Positions 6,444 through 11,575 of a stretch of 22,561 bases of DNA are shown one piece after another; the first letter of the stretch is position 1; every line of letters starts with the position of its first letter. This stretch comes from a virus, in IMG/VR virus record IMGVR_UViG_3300036852_000092, positions 1 through 22,561 of that record; one strand, given 5' to 3'. A program made the position numbers and the translations under genes. The notes under the pieces were generated by a model. That model saw only the letters and a program-made list of their open reading frames with translations. It ran no database searches and had not been told where the DNA came from.

Positions 6444-6601
6444 GTCAGCTCCTCGCGGATCGCGGCCATGAACTCGTCAGCGTCGCGCGGTCCCATGATC
6501 CTGTCGGCGAGCTTCACGAATGCCCTGCGCAGCAGCGCGTTGCACGTTGCACACACGTCATGCATTCGGGTTGGATCGTGTCCAGCGGCGTGCTCGATCA
6601 C
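6440..6601 (-). CDS. Small protein with one C-x-x-C
   Basis: A 53-residue protein from the GTG at 6599-6601 (GTGA overlap). It contains H-D-V-C-A-T-C-N-A-L-L, then a charged helix ending A-A-I-R-E-E-L-T. A His plus C-x-x-C could make a partial zinc site; the rest is an ordinary amphipathic helix. Coupled overlaps at both ends support translation. Function unknown. Confidence 0.55.
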   Translation of the reverse strand: MIEHAAGHDPTRMHDVCATCNALLRRAFVKLADRIMGPRDADEFMAAIREELT

Positions 6602-6903
6602 GTTGTTTCCTCGATTGTTTCCATGACGGGGGCCACGCCGAATAGATGTAGGAACAGACCCAACAGCGCGCCCTGCATCGCATCGTTATCACCTGCAGCC
6701 CAGGCGAGACATACATCCCTTGCCTTTTGATCAGTGATAGGTGCAGCGGCGATGAGACCGGCATCGGCCTCGCGATTCACAGCGCTCAACACATCCCCCC
6801 GGAGATCGGGATTGATAACGGCGTTGCCGTCCTTCCCACGCAAATCTCCGTGCTGATCCCATCTCCACGGTCCCGGTGTGGGCCTTTCCATCCGACTGCT
6901 CAC
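6598..6903 (-). CDS. Small 'T-P-G-P-W' phage protein
   Basis: A 101-residue protein from the GTG at 6901-6903 (coupled), or 97 residues from the ATG at 6889-6891. Near the start, R-P-T-P-G-P-W-R-W-D is followed by a G-x-x-G turn and N-R-E-A-D-A-G-L-I-A-A-A-P. This signature is frequent in phage early-region proteins of unknown function, where 'TPGPW' precedes an 'AD-x-x-LIAAAP' block. The C-terminal third is helical and hydrophobic (L-L-G-L-F-L-H-L-F-G-V). Role unknown. Confidence 0.7.
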   Translation of the reverse strand: MSSRMERPTPGPWRWDQHGDLRGKDGNAVINPDLRGDVLSAVNREADAGLIAAAPITDQKARDVCLAWAAGDNDAMQGALLGLFLHLFGVAPVMETIEETT

Positions 6904-7061
6904 GGTCGCCGCTCCTGGTCGCGGTGCCACCGCTCCATCCACTCCTGCGACATACGGTCGGCGTGGTCGTTCACCCGCGAGGCCCCCATGAAGAACGCGA
7001 CGGCGAGCACGACGGCGAGAATCCAGCCTCCGAACAGGAGCCAAGACGCGAGCGGAGTCAC
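6900..7061 (-). CDS. Small single-pass membrane protein
   Basis: A 53-residue protein from the GTG at 7059-7061 (GTGA overlap). Residues 4-26 are one continuous hydrophobic segment (L-A-S-W-L-L-F-G-G-W-I-L-A-V-V-L-A-V) followed by a basic, polar tail with R-M-S-Q-E-W-M-E-R-W. It is probably an inner-membrane protein with a cytoplasmic tail. It forms a run of small membrane genes with 7246-7395 and 7392-7526. Confidence 0.6.
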   Translation of the reverse strand: MTPLASWLLFGGWILAVVLAVAFFMGASRVNDHADRMSQEWMERWHRDQERRP

Positions 7062-7249
7062 AGCGCCGCCTTCGCCTTGGCGATTGAGGCACGGACAGTC
7101 TCGATGCACTTACGATCTAGTGGCCGGGCGCGGAATGCTGTGACGTGTTCATCGATCCGTTCTAGCGCCATCAGTAGGTCGGCGATGACGTCTTCGAGCT
7201 TTCGGGAGCGACGCAGATAAAGCTCTGCGTCCTTCGCCGCGGCACTCAT
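7058..7249 (-). CDS. Small helical protein, function unknown
   Basis: A 63-residue protein from the ATG at 7247-7249 (ATGA overlap). It is almost entirely helical and charged: E-L-Y-L-R-R-S-R-K-L-E-D-V-I-A-D-L-L, then C-I-E-T-V-R-A-S-I-A-K-A-K. No motif is recognised. It sits inside the run of small membrane genes. Confidence 0.6.
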   Translation of the reverse strand: MSAAAKDAELYLRRSRKLEDVIADLLMALERIDEHVTAFRARPLDRKCIETVRASIAKAKAAL

Positions 7250-7395
7250 GGCACGATCCCGGACTCGACAGCACGCCGACCCAACTCGGTCGCCACCGAA
7301 TCCTGGGTCAACGCGACAGCGACGAGAGCCACGACGGCCAGCGCCAGAAACAGCGCCCAGGTCGGGATGAGCAGCTCGTACGTGAGCCACTTCAT
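7246..7395 (-). CDS. Small single-pass membrane protein
   Basis: A 49-residue protein from the ATG at 7393-7395 (ATGA overlap). Residues 8-32 form a hydrophobic helix (L-L-I-P-T-W-A-L-F-L-A-L-A-V-V-A-L). The C-terminal part is short and polar (E-L-G-R-R-A-V-E-S). No signal cleavage site is evident. Role unknown. Confidence 0.55.
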   Translation of the reverse strand: MKWLTYELLIPTWALFLALAVVALVAVALTQDSVATELGRRAVESGIVP

Positions 7396-7526
7396 GGCCG
7401 TGCCGCCTGCATCGTTCGCACGGTCGTTTCGAGGTACCGGGCACGGCTGCGGTAATAGACCACCGCCACGATCAACCACGTCGCCGGGAACGACAGCAGC
7501 AGCAAGCTGAGATACCAACCGATCAT
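7392..7526 (-). CDS. Small single-pass membrane protein
   Basis: A 44-residue protein from the ATG at 7524-7526, preceded by a strong GGGAGGAAT ribosome site. Residues 2-25 are hydrophobic (W-Y-L-S-L-L-L-L-S-F-P-A-T-W-L-I-V-A-V-V-Y-Y), followed by a basic tail. Unlike its neighbours it has a 22-base gap upstream and its own ribosome site, so it starts a translational subunit of the operon. Confidence 0.6.
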   Translation of the reverse strand: MIGWYLSLLLLSFPATWLIVAVVYYRSRARYLETTVRTMQAARP

Positions 7527-7548
7527 GATTCCTCCCTTGGTAGGCACT

Positions 7549-7761
7549 TCACGAGAGCAACTCCGTGTCGCACTCGCAGCAGATGCCCTCGACGATGAAG
7601 TCGTCTTCACAGGCGGGGCGAGGTGGCTCGGCGCGAACGAAGTCGGCCCCACGACACCACCAGCGGCACGGGTTCCCGCCGCAGTGGGTGCAATCGTTCG
7701 GCGTGCCATCGGAGCAGAAGTCGGCGTGTTCACCGGAGCGGCCGCAGCGCCAGCAGGTCAT
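7549..7761 (-). CDS. Small double zinc-knuckle protein
   Basis: A 70-residue protein from the ATG at 7759-7761 (ATGA overlap). It has C-W-R-C-G-R-S-G-E-H-A-D-F-C, then C-T-H-C, C-R-W-W-C, and near the end C-C-E-C. This gives about ten Cys and two His, enough for two zinc sites. The first motif resembles that of the partial gene at 1-99 (CxxCGxxGxHADxC) and of the 51-residue chimera at 2881-3036. No enzymatic fold is visible. Confidence 0.65.
   Translation of the reverse strand: MTCWRCGRSGEHADFCSDGTPNDCTHCGGNPCRWWCRGADFVRAEPPRPACEDDFIVEGICCECDTELLS
7722..7756. repeat. 35-bp repeat shared with 2988-3022
   Basis: 32 of 35 bases match 2988-3022, in the same orientation. This copy lies at the start of the 70-residue zinc-knuckle gene and keeps both Cys of the knuckle, so it is the likelier source. 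Confidence 0.75.
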
Positions 7762-7925
7762 GCCGATGCCTTCTTGACCTGCATGACGGCCCCGCCGTTC
7801 AAGTAGGCCACGCGAGCCGCCGCTACCTGCGGCCACTCATGGTCGGATTCCGGGTGCCACTTGCCGTCCGGGTCGTAGAAGCCGACCGTCCAGAGCCGCC
7901 GCTCGCTGCGGATGTAGACGTACAT
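7758..7925 (-). CDS. Small early protein, function unknown
   Basis: A 55-residue protein from the ATG at 7923-7925, overlapping the Cro-like stop (TGATG). The sequence begins M-Y-V-Y-I-R-S-E, then L-W-T-V-G-F-Y-D-P-D-G-K-W-H-P-E-S-D. This looks like a small beta-meander with a 'Y-D-P-x-G-x-W' turn, followed by a helix (Q-V-A-A-A-R-V-A-Y-L-N-G-G). This pattern occurs in short phage early proteins with no assigned role. Overlaps at both ends support it. Confidence 0.65.
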   Translation of the reverse strand: MYVYIRSERRLWTVGFYDPDGKWHPESDHEWPQVAAARVAYLNGGAVMQVKKASA

Positions 7926-8149
7926 CAAGCGCTCACCTCGTCGGGTTCCTCGGTGAGCAGCGCCGCCAGCTCGTCGAAGTCCATCTCGAGGGCGGCGGCG
8001 AGCTTGCCGATCGTGGTCGCCGTCGGGGTGTTGTAGCCGCGCTCAAGCCGGGTGACGGTCTCGTCGGCCAACCCAGCCTTACGAGCGAGCGCCTGAGCAG
8101 TCAGACCACGCATGGCCCGGAGCTTCGCAAGGGCGGGATAAGTTCTCAC
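7925..8149 (-). CDS. Cro-like XRE-family DNA-binding protein heading the early operon
   Basis: A 74-residue protein from the GTG at 8147-8149. Residues 5-62 are a typical XRE helix-turn-helix: L-R-A-M-R-G-L-T-A-Q-A-L-A, A-G-L-A-D-E-T-V-T-R-L-E-R-G, then I-G-K-L-A-A-A-L-E-M-D. The acidic tail has no dimerisation or protease domain. It is the first gene after a perfect -35 promoter (8150-8186) and diverges from the repressor-integrase pair. That is the usual place of Cro, which would repress the lysogenic promoter. Which of the two XRE proteins is the maintenance repressor cannot be proven from sequence. Confidence 0.8.
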   Translation of the reverse strand: MRTYPALAKLRAMRGLTAQALARKAGLADETVTRLERGYNTPTATTIGKLAAALEMDFDELAALLTEEPDEVSA

Positions 8150-8186
8150 GGATGCGAACCCTACGCTTCCATGCGTGGGATGTCAA
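8150..8186 (-). promoter_or_regulatory. Early leftward promoter, leaderless
   Basis: On the minus strand a consensus TTGACA (8181-8186) is followed by a 17-base spacer and TAGGGT (8158-8163). Only eight bases separate this -10 from the GTG of the Cro-like gene, so transcription should begin at or next to the start codon. No ribosome site fits in that space, which implies a leaderless mRNA. Confidence 0.75.
8159..8179. promoter_or_regulatory. Candidate operator over the early promoter
   Basis: The arms CCCTACGC (8159-8166) and GCGTGGG (8173-8179) pair as an inverted repeat with one bulged base. The dyad covers most of the spacer and the -10 of the early promoter, so a bound XRE protein would block it. 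Confidence 0.45.
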
Positions 8187-8204
8187 CGCACTGGCGCGAA
8201 TGAT

Positions 8205-8233
8205 TTGCGTTCTGCCCAGAAATACGCCAAACT
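8205..8233 (+). promoter_or_regulatory. Candidate rightward repressor promoter with a dyad in its spacer
   Basis: On the plus strand TTGCGT (8205-8210), a 17-base spacer and CAAACT (8228-8233) form a weak promoter ahead of the repressor-integrase genes. The spacer holds a perfect dyad, TTCTG-CC-CAGAA (8210-8221), a possible Cro or repressor site. Confidence 0.35.
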
Positions 8234-8265
8234 CCGTACCCCATTCCCCAGGGAGGGTGAGGACG

Positions 8266-8553
8266 ATGGAGCGACAGGAGTACCGGGCCAGGCTCGCCGC
8301 TCGTCTCCGAGGCGCACGGGCCGAAAGCGGCCTATCTCAGAAGGACGTCGAGCTGGCCACCGGCCTAGACACTTCGCGCTTGTCCAGGATCGAGAAGGGC
8401 GACCGGGCGATTGAGCTGGAAGACCTACTCCTGCTCGCTGGGCTGTACGATGTGCCGTTCGAGCGGTTCCTCGAGGTGGGAGCACCCCTTGGAAATCCGC
8501 CTTCGGCCACGCGGGCGTCGTCCAACAGACAACCCCAAGACCAGGCGGCGTAG
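8266..8553 (+). CDS. Short XRE-family repressor-like protein
   Basis: A 95-residue protein from the ATG at 8266, chosen because GGGAGGG lies eight bases upstream and the in-frame upstream part is intergenic in character. Residues 6-68 are an XRE domain: L-R-G-A-R-A-E-S-G-L-S-Q-K-D-V, then T-G-L-D-T-S-R-L-S-R-I-E-K-G-D-R, then D-L-L-L-L-A-G-L-Y. Residues 72-95 are a disordered tail ending D-Q-A-A. It sits upstream of the integrase on the same strand, where immunity repressors lie. There is no LexA-type peptidase, so induction would not be by self-cleavage. The terminal A-A resembles the end of an ssrA-type degradation tag. Confidence 0.7.
   Translation: MERQEYRARLAARLRGARAESGLSQKDVELATGLDTSRLSRIEKGDRAIELEDLLLLAGLYDVPFERFLEVGAPLGNPPSATRASSNRQPQDQAA
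8493..8510. other. Candidate attP core inside the repressor gene
   Basis: AAATCCGCCTTCGGCCAC reads like the 3' end of a tRNA: the end of a T-loop (AAAT), a T-stem 3' strand (CCGCC), an acceptor 3' strand (TTCGGCC) and discriminator A. The preceding T-stem 5' strand is absent, as expected if only the 3' part is shared with a host tRNA gene. It covers repressor codons 76-82. This is inference; the host sequence is needed. Confidence 0.25.
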
Positions 8554-8577
8554 CCCGCCGAATCGCCCGGTCATCCG

Positions 8578-9510
8578 ATGCGCCTCGTAGTCCCTGCGGC
8601 CGATGCCCCTCTCATGCAGGACCGCACCTTCCCCGCGGTGCTTCATCGCTTCGACCGTCACCTGGATGTCCTCGGACGTGCCGATTCCACCCGCCGGAAG
8701 TACCGCTACGAGCTGCTCTGTTGGTGGGTCGACTATCTGTTCCCCAGCGGGCTCGACGTAGCCGACGTACGCTCCGGTCACGTCGAGGAGTACGTCGGCG
8801 CCCTACCCCGCCACGGGTCCAAGCGGAGCGACGCGCTGCGGGCGCTCCGCGCGTTCATGGCCTGGGCCGTCGTCGAGGGTGAGCTCGACCGCAACCCCGT
8901 CGCCCACATCCCGGTCCCCCGGCCGAAGATCGCACCGGCACCGGACCTGTCCGATGAAGAGATGCGCCGACTGCTCCGTGCGGCCTTCCGCCGGGAGCGT
9001 CGCCGAGGGTGGGCGATCCTGCTCTGCTACGTCACGGGAGCGCGGGTCGGTTCCCTCGTGGCAGCTCGGCCGGCCGACGTCCATCTCGGCGCTGATGCCC
9101 GGCTCGACCTGCTCGAGGCCAAGGGCGGGAAGCCGTACAGCGTGCCGCTCGAGCGCGCCGGGGTGATCGCGGCAGCCCGGCTATTAGATATCTGTTCTAC
9201 ATCTCGTCTCATCGGGGTTGGCGCCGAGCGGTTCCGCCAGTGGGTCCACGCCGCCGAGCAGGAGGCCGGCCTCGGTCGGGTATGGCCGCACCTGCTGCGC
9301 CACGCCTTCCTCACCCGAGTCGCCCATGCCAAGGGCGTCAGCCCCGAGGAGGTGCGGAAGCTGGCAAACTGGTCGGACCTGTCGCAGTGGCCTCGGTACA
9401 TCGCTGCCTCCGACCCCGTTGCACGGCAGGCCATCGGAGCGGTCCTCGGTGGACATGCGAAGGCGCCCGTCCCGACCGAAGGGAGGAAAAACGGTCGAGA
9501 CGGGCGCTAG
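8578..9510 (+). CDS. int: Tyrosine recombinase (phage integrase)
   Basis: A 310-residue protein from the ATG at 8578; a later ATG at 8614 is possible, since neither has a good ribosome site. Residues 18-105 form a SAM-like core-binding domain (S-T-R-R-K-Y-R-Y-E-L-L, then R-A-L-R-A-F-M-A-W-A). The catalytic domain shows R156 in T-G-A-R-V-G-S-L, K182 (or K185) in the beta hairpin, H238-L-L-R241, W265 at the usual second-His position and nucleophile Y274 in W-P-R-Y-I. All five positions are plausible, so it should be active. There is no long arm-binding N-terminal domain, so it is a short, simple type. Codons 202-213 are clearly more AT-rich than the rest. A hairpin covers its last codons. Confidence 0.92.
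   Translation: MRLVVPAADAPLMQDRTFPAVLHRFDRHLDVLGRADSTRRKYRYELLCWWVDYLFPSGLDVADVRSGHVEEYVGALPRHGSKRSDALRALRAFMAWAVVEGELDRNPVAHIPVPRPKIAPAPDLSDEEMRRLLRAAFRRERRRGWAILLCYVTGARVGSLVAARPADVHLGADARLDLLEAKGGKPYSVPLERAGVIAAARLLDICSTSRLIGVGAERFRQWVHAAEQEAGLGRVWPHLLRHAFLTRVAHAKGVSPEEVRKLANWSDLSQWPRYIAASDPVARQAIGAVLGGHAKAPVPTEGRKNGRDGR
9463..9507. terminator. Large inverted repeat at the integrase 3' end, likely bidirectional terminator
   Basis: A 15-base arm GCGCCCGTCCCGACC (9463-9477) pairs with GGTCGAGACGGGCGC (9493-9507), with one mismatch and a 15-base loop. It ends immediately before the integrase TAG. It stands between the rightward lysogeny genes and the leftward lysis genes. No U-tract follows on either strand, so termination is inferred from position and stability. 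Confidence 0.5.
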
Positions 9511-9525
9511 GGCCGACGCGGAGCG

Positions 9526-9717
9526 TCAGCGTTCTTTGAACCAGGTCACCACCGCTGGCAGGGCACCGACGAGCACGACCATCGATGAGACCACGGCCGG
9601 GGGCGGCTCGAGCGAGAACGCCCACAGGGCGACGGTGACCACGGCAGCACCGACCAGGCCGGAGGTCTCGGCAGGACGGCGCTTAACGGTCTCGCGGGTC
9701 TTGGTGACGGGCTTCAT
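9526..9717 (-). CDS. Two-helix membrane protein, holin candidate
   Basis: A 63-residue protein from the ATG at 9715-9717, with GGAGGAGAT directly upstream. A basic start (K-P-V-T-K-T-R-E-T-V-K-R-R) is followed by two hydrophobic segments, G-A-A-V-V-T-V-A-L-W-A-F and V-V-S-S-M-V-V-L-V-G-A-L-P-A-V, separated by a short turn, and a charged end F-K-E-R. Size and topology fit small actinophage holins, and the endolysin is four genes upstream. The other membrane proteins of the cassette are competing candidates. Confidence 0.5.
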   Translation of the reverse strand: MKPVTKTRETVKRRPAETSGLVGAAVVTVALWAFSLEPPPAVVSSMVVLVGALPAVVTWFKER

Positions 9718-9728
9718 ATCTCCTCCGT

Positions 9729-10316
9729 TCAGCATGGCGCCGGCGGGTTGGCCGGCGGCGGTGAGCACGGCGGGAAGGGCACGGTGACGGTGACGACGGT
9801 GGTCTCGGTGGTGATCGGCGGTGGAGTCGTCGGTGTCGGCTCGACCTCCTCGACGATCTCCATCACGGTCATGAGCGACGATCCGAAGGCGCTGGCCATC
9901 TCCGGTTCCTGGCTGCGAAAGGTCTGCTCACATCCCAAGGCGATGTCGCCCGGATCGACGAAGCACTGATCGATGCCCGGCCCCCCGACGACGCGATCCC
10001 CGCCGCGATCATCCACGGCGAACAGCCGATCCCGGCCCTTGCCTCCGGCCACGACATCTCGTCCACCGCCCCCGACCGCGACATCCCGGCCTGCCCCAGC
10101 GCGAAGGATGTCGTTGCCTCCAGCGCCGTGGATGAAGTCGTTGCCCGGTAGGGCACACAGGACGTTCGGACCCTTCGTCCCGGTCTTCACATCACGCTCG
10201 GGAGTCCCGACCCAGGTGCAGCGCCCCGGCGCCCCAGGCGACGGCTCACCACCGGCAGTGACGACGCCGACGAGCGCCACCGTCAGCAGGACGAGAGGGA
10301 TCAGGGCTCGAGACAT
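9729..10316 (-). CDS. Secreted RTX-like calcium-binding repeat protein
   Basis: A 195-residue protein from the ATG at 10314-10316, overlapping the upstream gene by 16 bases. Residues 1-22 are a signal peptide (A-L-I-P-L-V-L-L-T-V-A-L-V-G-V-V-T-A). Residues 57-125 contain about six glycine-Asp nonapeptide units of the type G-N-D-x-I-x-G-x-G-G-N-D, G-x-G-x-D and G-G-D-x-V-x-G-G-P-G-x-D, the RTX beta-roll that binds calcium. The C-terminus is Thr- and Pro-rich and ends with two Cys. Such repeat proteins are secreted proteins in Actinobacteria. In a phage lysis region it could be a lysogenic-conversion factor or part of the lysis machinery. Function is not established. Confidence 0.7.
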   Translation of the reverse strand: MSRALIPLVLLTVALVGVVTAGGEPSPGAPGRCTWVGTPERDVKTGTKGPNVLCALPGNDFIHGAGGNDILRAGAGRDVAVGGGGRDVVAGGKGRDRLFAVDDRGGDRVVGGPGIDQCFVDPGDIALGCEQTFRSQEPEMASAFGSSLMTVMEIVEEVEPTPTTPPPITTETTVVTVTVPFPPCSPPPANPPAPC

Positions 10317-10534
10317 TCGGCGGGCACCTCTGAGACTTTGAACTGCGTGGGCACGCCGAGCTGATCGGCGATCTCGCGGAGCGCGGTGAGCTGCTCGATG
10401 TTCGCCCGCGCCGATGTGCAGATGACCGCGGTGTTCCGGGCTCTTTCACGGGCGTCGATGTATGCCGTGCCGACCAGGAAGCCGACGACGATGAGGAACA
10501 ACGCGACGGCCTGCCATATATCCCGTGCGGTCAT
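10301..10534 (-). CDS. Single-pass membrane protein in the lysis region
   Basis: A 77-residue protein from the ATG at 10532-10534 (ATGA overlap). Residues 6-24 are hydrophobic (W-Q-A-V-A-L-F-L-I-V-V-G-F-L-V-G-T-A-Y), followed by a helical periplasm-like part (A-N-I-E-Q-L-T-A-L-R-E-I-A) with two Cys (about residues 39 and 74). The topology, an N-terminal anchor with an extracytoplasmic helix, resembles Rz-like proteins. In a Gram-positive-type host its role would differ, so no spanin name is given. Confidence 0.5.
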   Translation of the reverse strand: MTARDIWQAVALFLIVVGFLVGTAYIDARERARNTAVICTSARANIEQLTALREIADQLGVPTQFKVSEVPAECLEP

Positions 10535-10797
10535 AGGCCAACGTCGATCAGGGTCCGCCCGATGAAGCCCGCGACCACCGCCCCCAAGATCGCGTAGAAC
10601 TTCAGGTCGAGCGAGCGGATGCGCGACGTGTTTTGTTCGACCTGCCGCACGATGGGCGGTGTGGGGGCCACGTCGGTCTGCATCTGCTCCACCACCTTGA
10701 ACCTCGCGTAGAAGCTGGCCCAGGAGACCTCATCGACGGGGAGCTCGCGGTAGGCCTCGGTCTTCCGGCGTTCGGGACCGTTGTGCGCCTCGCTCAT
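10531..10797 (-). CDS. XhlA-like or holin-like membrane protein
   Basis: An 88-residue protein from the ATG at 10795-10797. A charged start (N-G-P-E-R-R-K) leads to a helical, coiled-coil-like section (V-V-E-Q-M-Q-T-D, then R-Q-V-E-Q-N-T-S-R-I-R-S-L-D), then one C-terminal membrane helix (F-Y-A-I-L-G-A-V-V-A-G-F-I-G). Coiled coil plus tail anchor is the layout of XhlA-type lysis accessory proteins. It follows the endolysin by seven bases. Confidence 0.55.
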   Translation of the reverse strand: MSEAHNGPERRKTEAYRELPVDEVSWASFYARFKVVEQMQTDVAPTPPIVRQVEQNTSRIRSLDLKFYAILGAVVAGFIGRTLIDVGL

Positions 10798-10804
10798 CGG
10801 ATCA

Positions 10805-11287
10805 CTACACAGTCACCCCGTAACTCCAATGCCAGGCCTCATCGTCCGGGCGTGTCCGGTTCCACCCCTCGGCCGCGAGGCACTGATCGATGATCTTGAG
10901 ATTCGGCTGCGCGTTCGAACGGTCGATCGCCAGGCCGCGTGTGTGGCCGGTGATGTTCGGGTTGGCATAGCGGTTGGGGTCCTTCGCGTAGAGCGCGCGC
11001 TGCGTTGCGCAGGAACGGTTCGTGCCAGCGAGGATGATGATGGGTCGACCGTTGGGGTTCCGTTTGAGCCGGGCCGCCGTCCATCCCGTGCGCTTGGCGT
11101 AGCGAACCTGCGCCGCTTTGAAGGCCCGCATCGCCGGTCCCTGCAGCGTCAGGATGACGTTGCCGTCGTTCTCGGGGAACTGGTCGAGCCTGCGGAAGTT
11201 GCGGTAGTCATCCCGACAGGCCCCGCCGTAGTAGATGTAGCCGTAGGGGGTTTTGATCCTCCGCTCGGTGCGCGTCCAGTCGCTCAT
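10805..11287 (-). CDS. Endolysin: M15 (VanY-like) peptidase
   Basis: A 160-residue protein from the ATG at 11285-11287; an in-frame extension upstream overlaps the plus-strand gene and looks spurious. Zinc ligands fit the M15 family: H115 and D122 in G-H-T-R-G-L-A-I-D, with E150 and H153 in E-A-W-H-W-S-Y. R91-S-C-A-T-Q-R-A-L-Y matches the 'R-S-x-x-x-Q-x-x-L-Y' segment of VanY-like phage lysins. These enzymes cut peptide bonds in peptidoglycan (D-Ala-D-Ala or L-Ala-D-Glu type). There is no cell-wall-binding domain, so this is a minimal catalytic lysin. It is the first gene of the lysis block, after a 60-base spacer shared with the plus-strand orphan gene. Confidence 0.85.
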   Translation of the reverse strand: MSDWTRTERRIKTPYGYIYYGGACRDDYRNFRRLDQFPENDGNVILTLQGPAMRAFKAAQVRYAKRTGWTAARLKRNPNGRPIIILAGTNRSCATQRALYAKDPNRYANPNITGHTRGLAIDRSNAQPNLKIIDQCLAAEGWNRTRPDDEAWHWSYGVTV

Positions 11288-11324
11288 GGATATCTTTCGG
11301 TCGGGGGGAAGGCGTATGATGCAG

Positions 11325-11330
11325 GGTCCA
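11325..11330 (+). promoter_or_regulatory. -10 box for the plus-strand orphan gene
   Basis: TATGAT stands 17 bases before the ATG of 11348-11575, in a G-rich stretch without a -35 match. This fits -10-dependent promoters of high-GC Gram-positives. The leader would be about ten bases and includes a GGGGGGG run near the start codon. Confidence 0.5.
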
Positions 11331-11347
11331 AGAACAGGGGGGGTCAG

Positions 11348-11575
11348 ATGGGATTCTTGAAGTGGCTCGGCCGGGTGATGCTCTGGTTCGTCTTCCTGCC
11401 GCTCGGGCTCTGGCGCTCGATCAAGCACGGCAAGGACAAGCGTCAGGCCGAGGTTCTCAGGGCTGTCCAGGGTGGAGCTGCGTTGAACCCGATGAATGCC
11501 TCGGTTCAGGAGCTGGAGGCGGCCAAACTAGATGCGGCCAGGATGCAGGGCATAGTCAACCCACCTTCGGCCTGA
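11348..11575 (+). CDS. Plus-strand orphan membrane protein (moron candidate)
   Basis: A 75-residue protein from the ATG at 11348, four bases after a G-run that can act as ribosome site. Residues 5-23 form a membrane helix (W-L-G-R-V-M-L-W-F-V-F-L-P-L-G-L-W), then a basic stretch (K-H-G-K-D-K-R) and an amphipathic Ala/Glu/Leu helix. The layout is membrane anchor plus cytoplasmic tail. It is the only plus-strand gene within the leftward late operon, with its own -10 box and terminator hairpin, as in morons expressed from a prophage. A role in superinfection exclusion would fit but is not shown. Confidence 0.65.
   Translation: MGFLKWLGRVMLWFVFLPLGLWRSIKHGKDKRQAEVLRAVQGGAALNPMNASVQELEAAKLDAARMQGIVNPPSA

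Noticed and set aside
9511-9525. attP in the int-to-holin gap
   Set aside because: Only 15 bases separate the genes and nothing resembles a tRNA or gene end there, so the repressor 3' region is a better guess.
11288-11428. N-terminal extension of the endolysin to 11428
   Set aside because: It would overlap the plus-strand gene and is a proline/glutamate-rich shadow; the M15 domain is complete from 11287.
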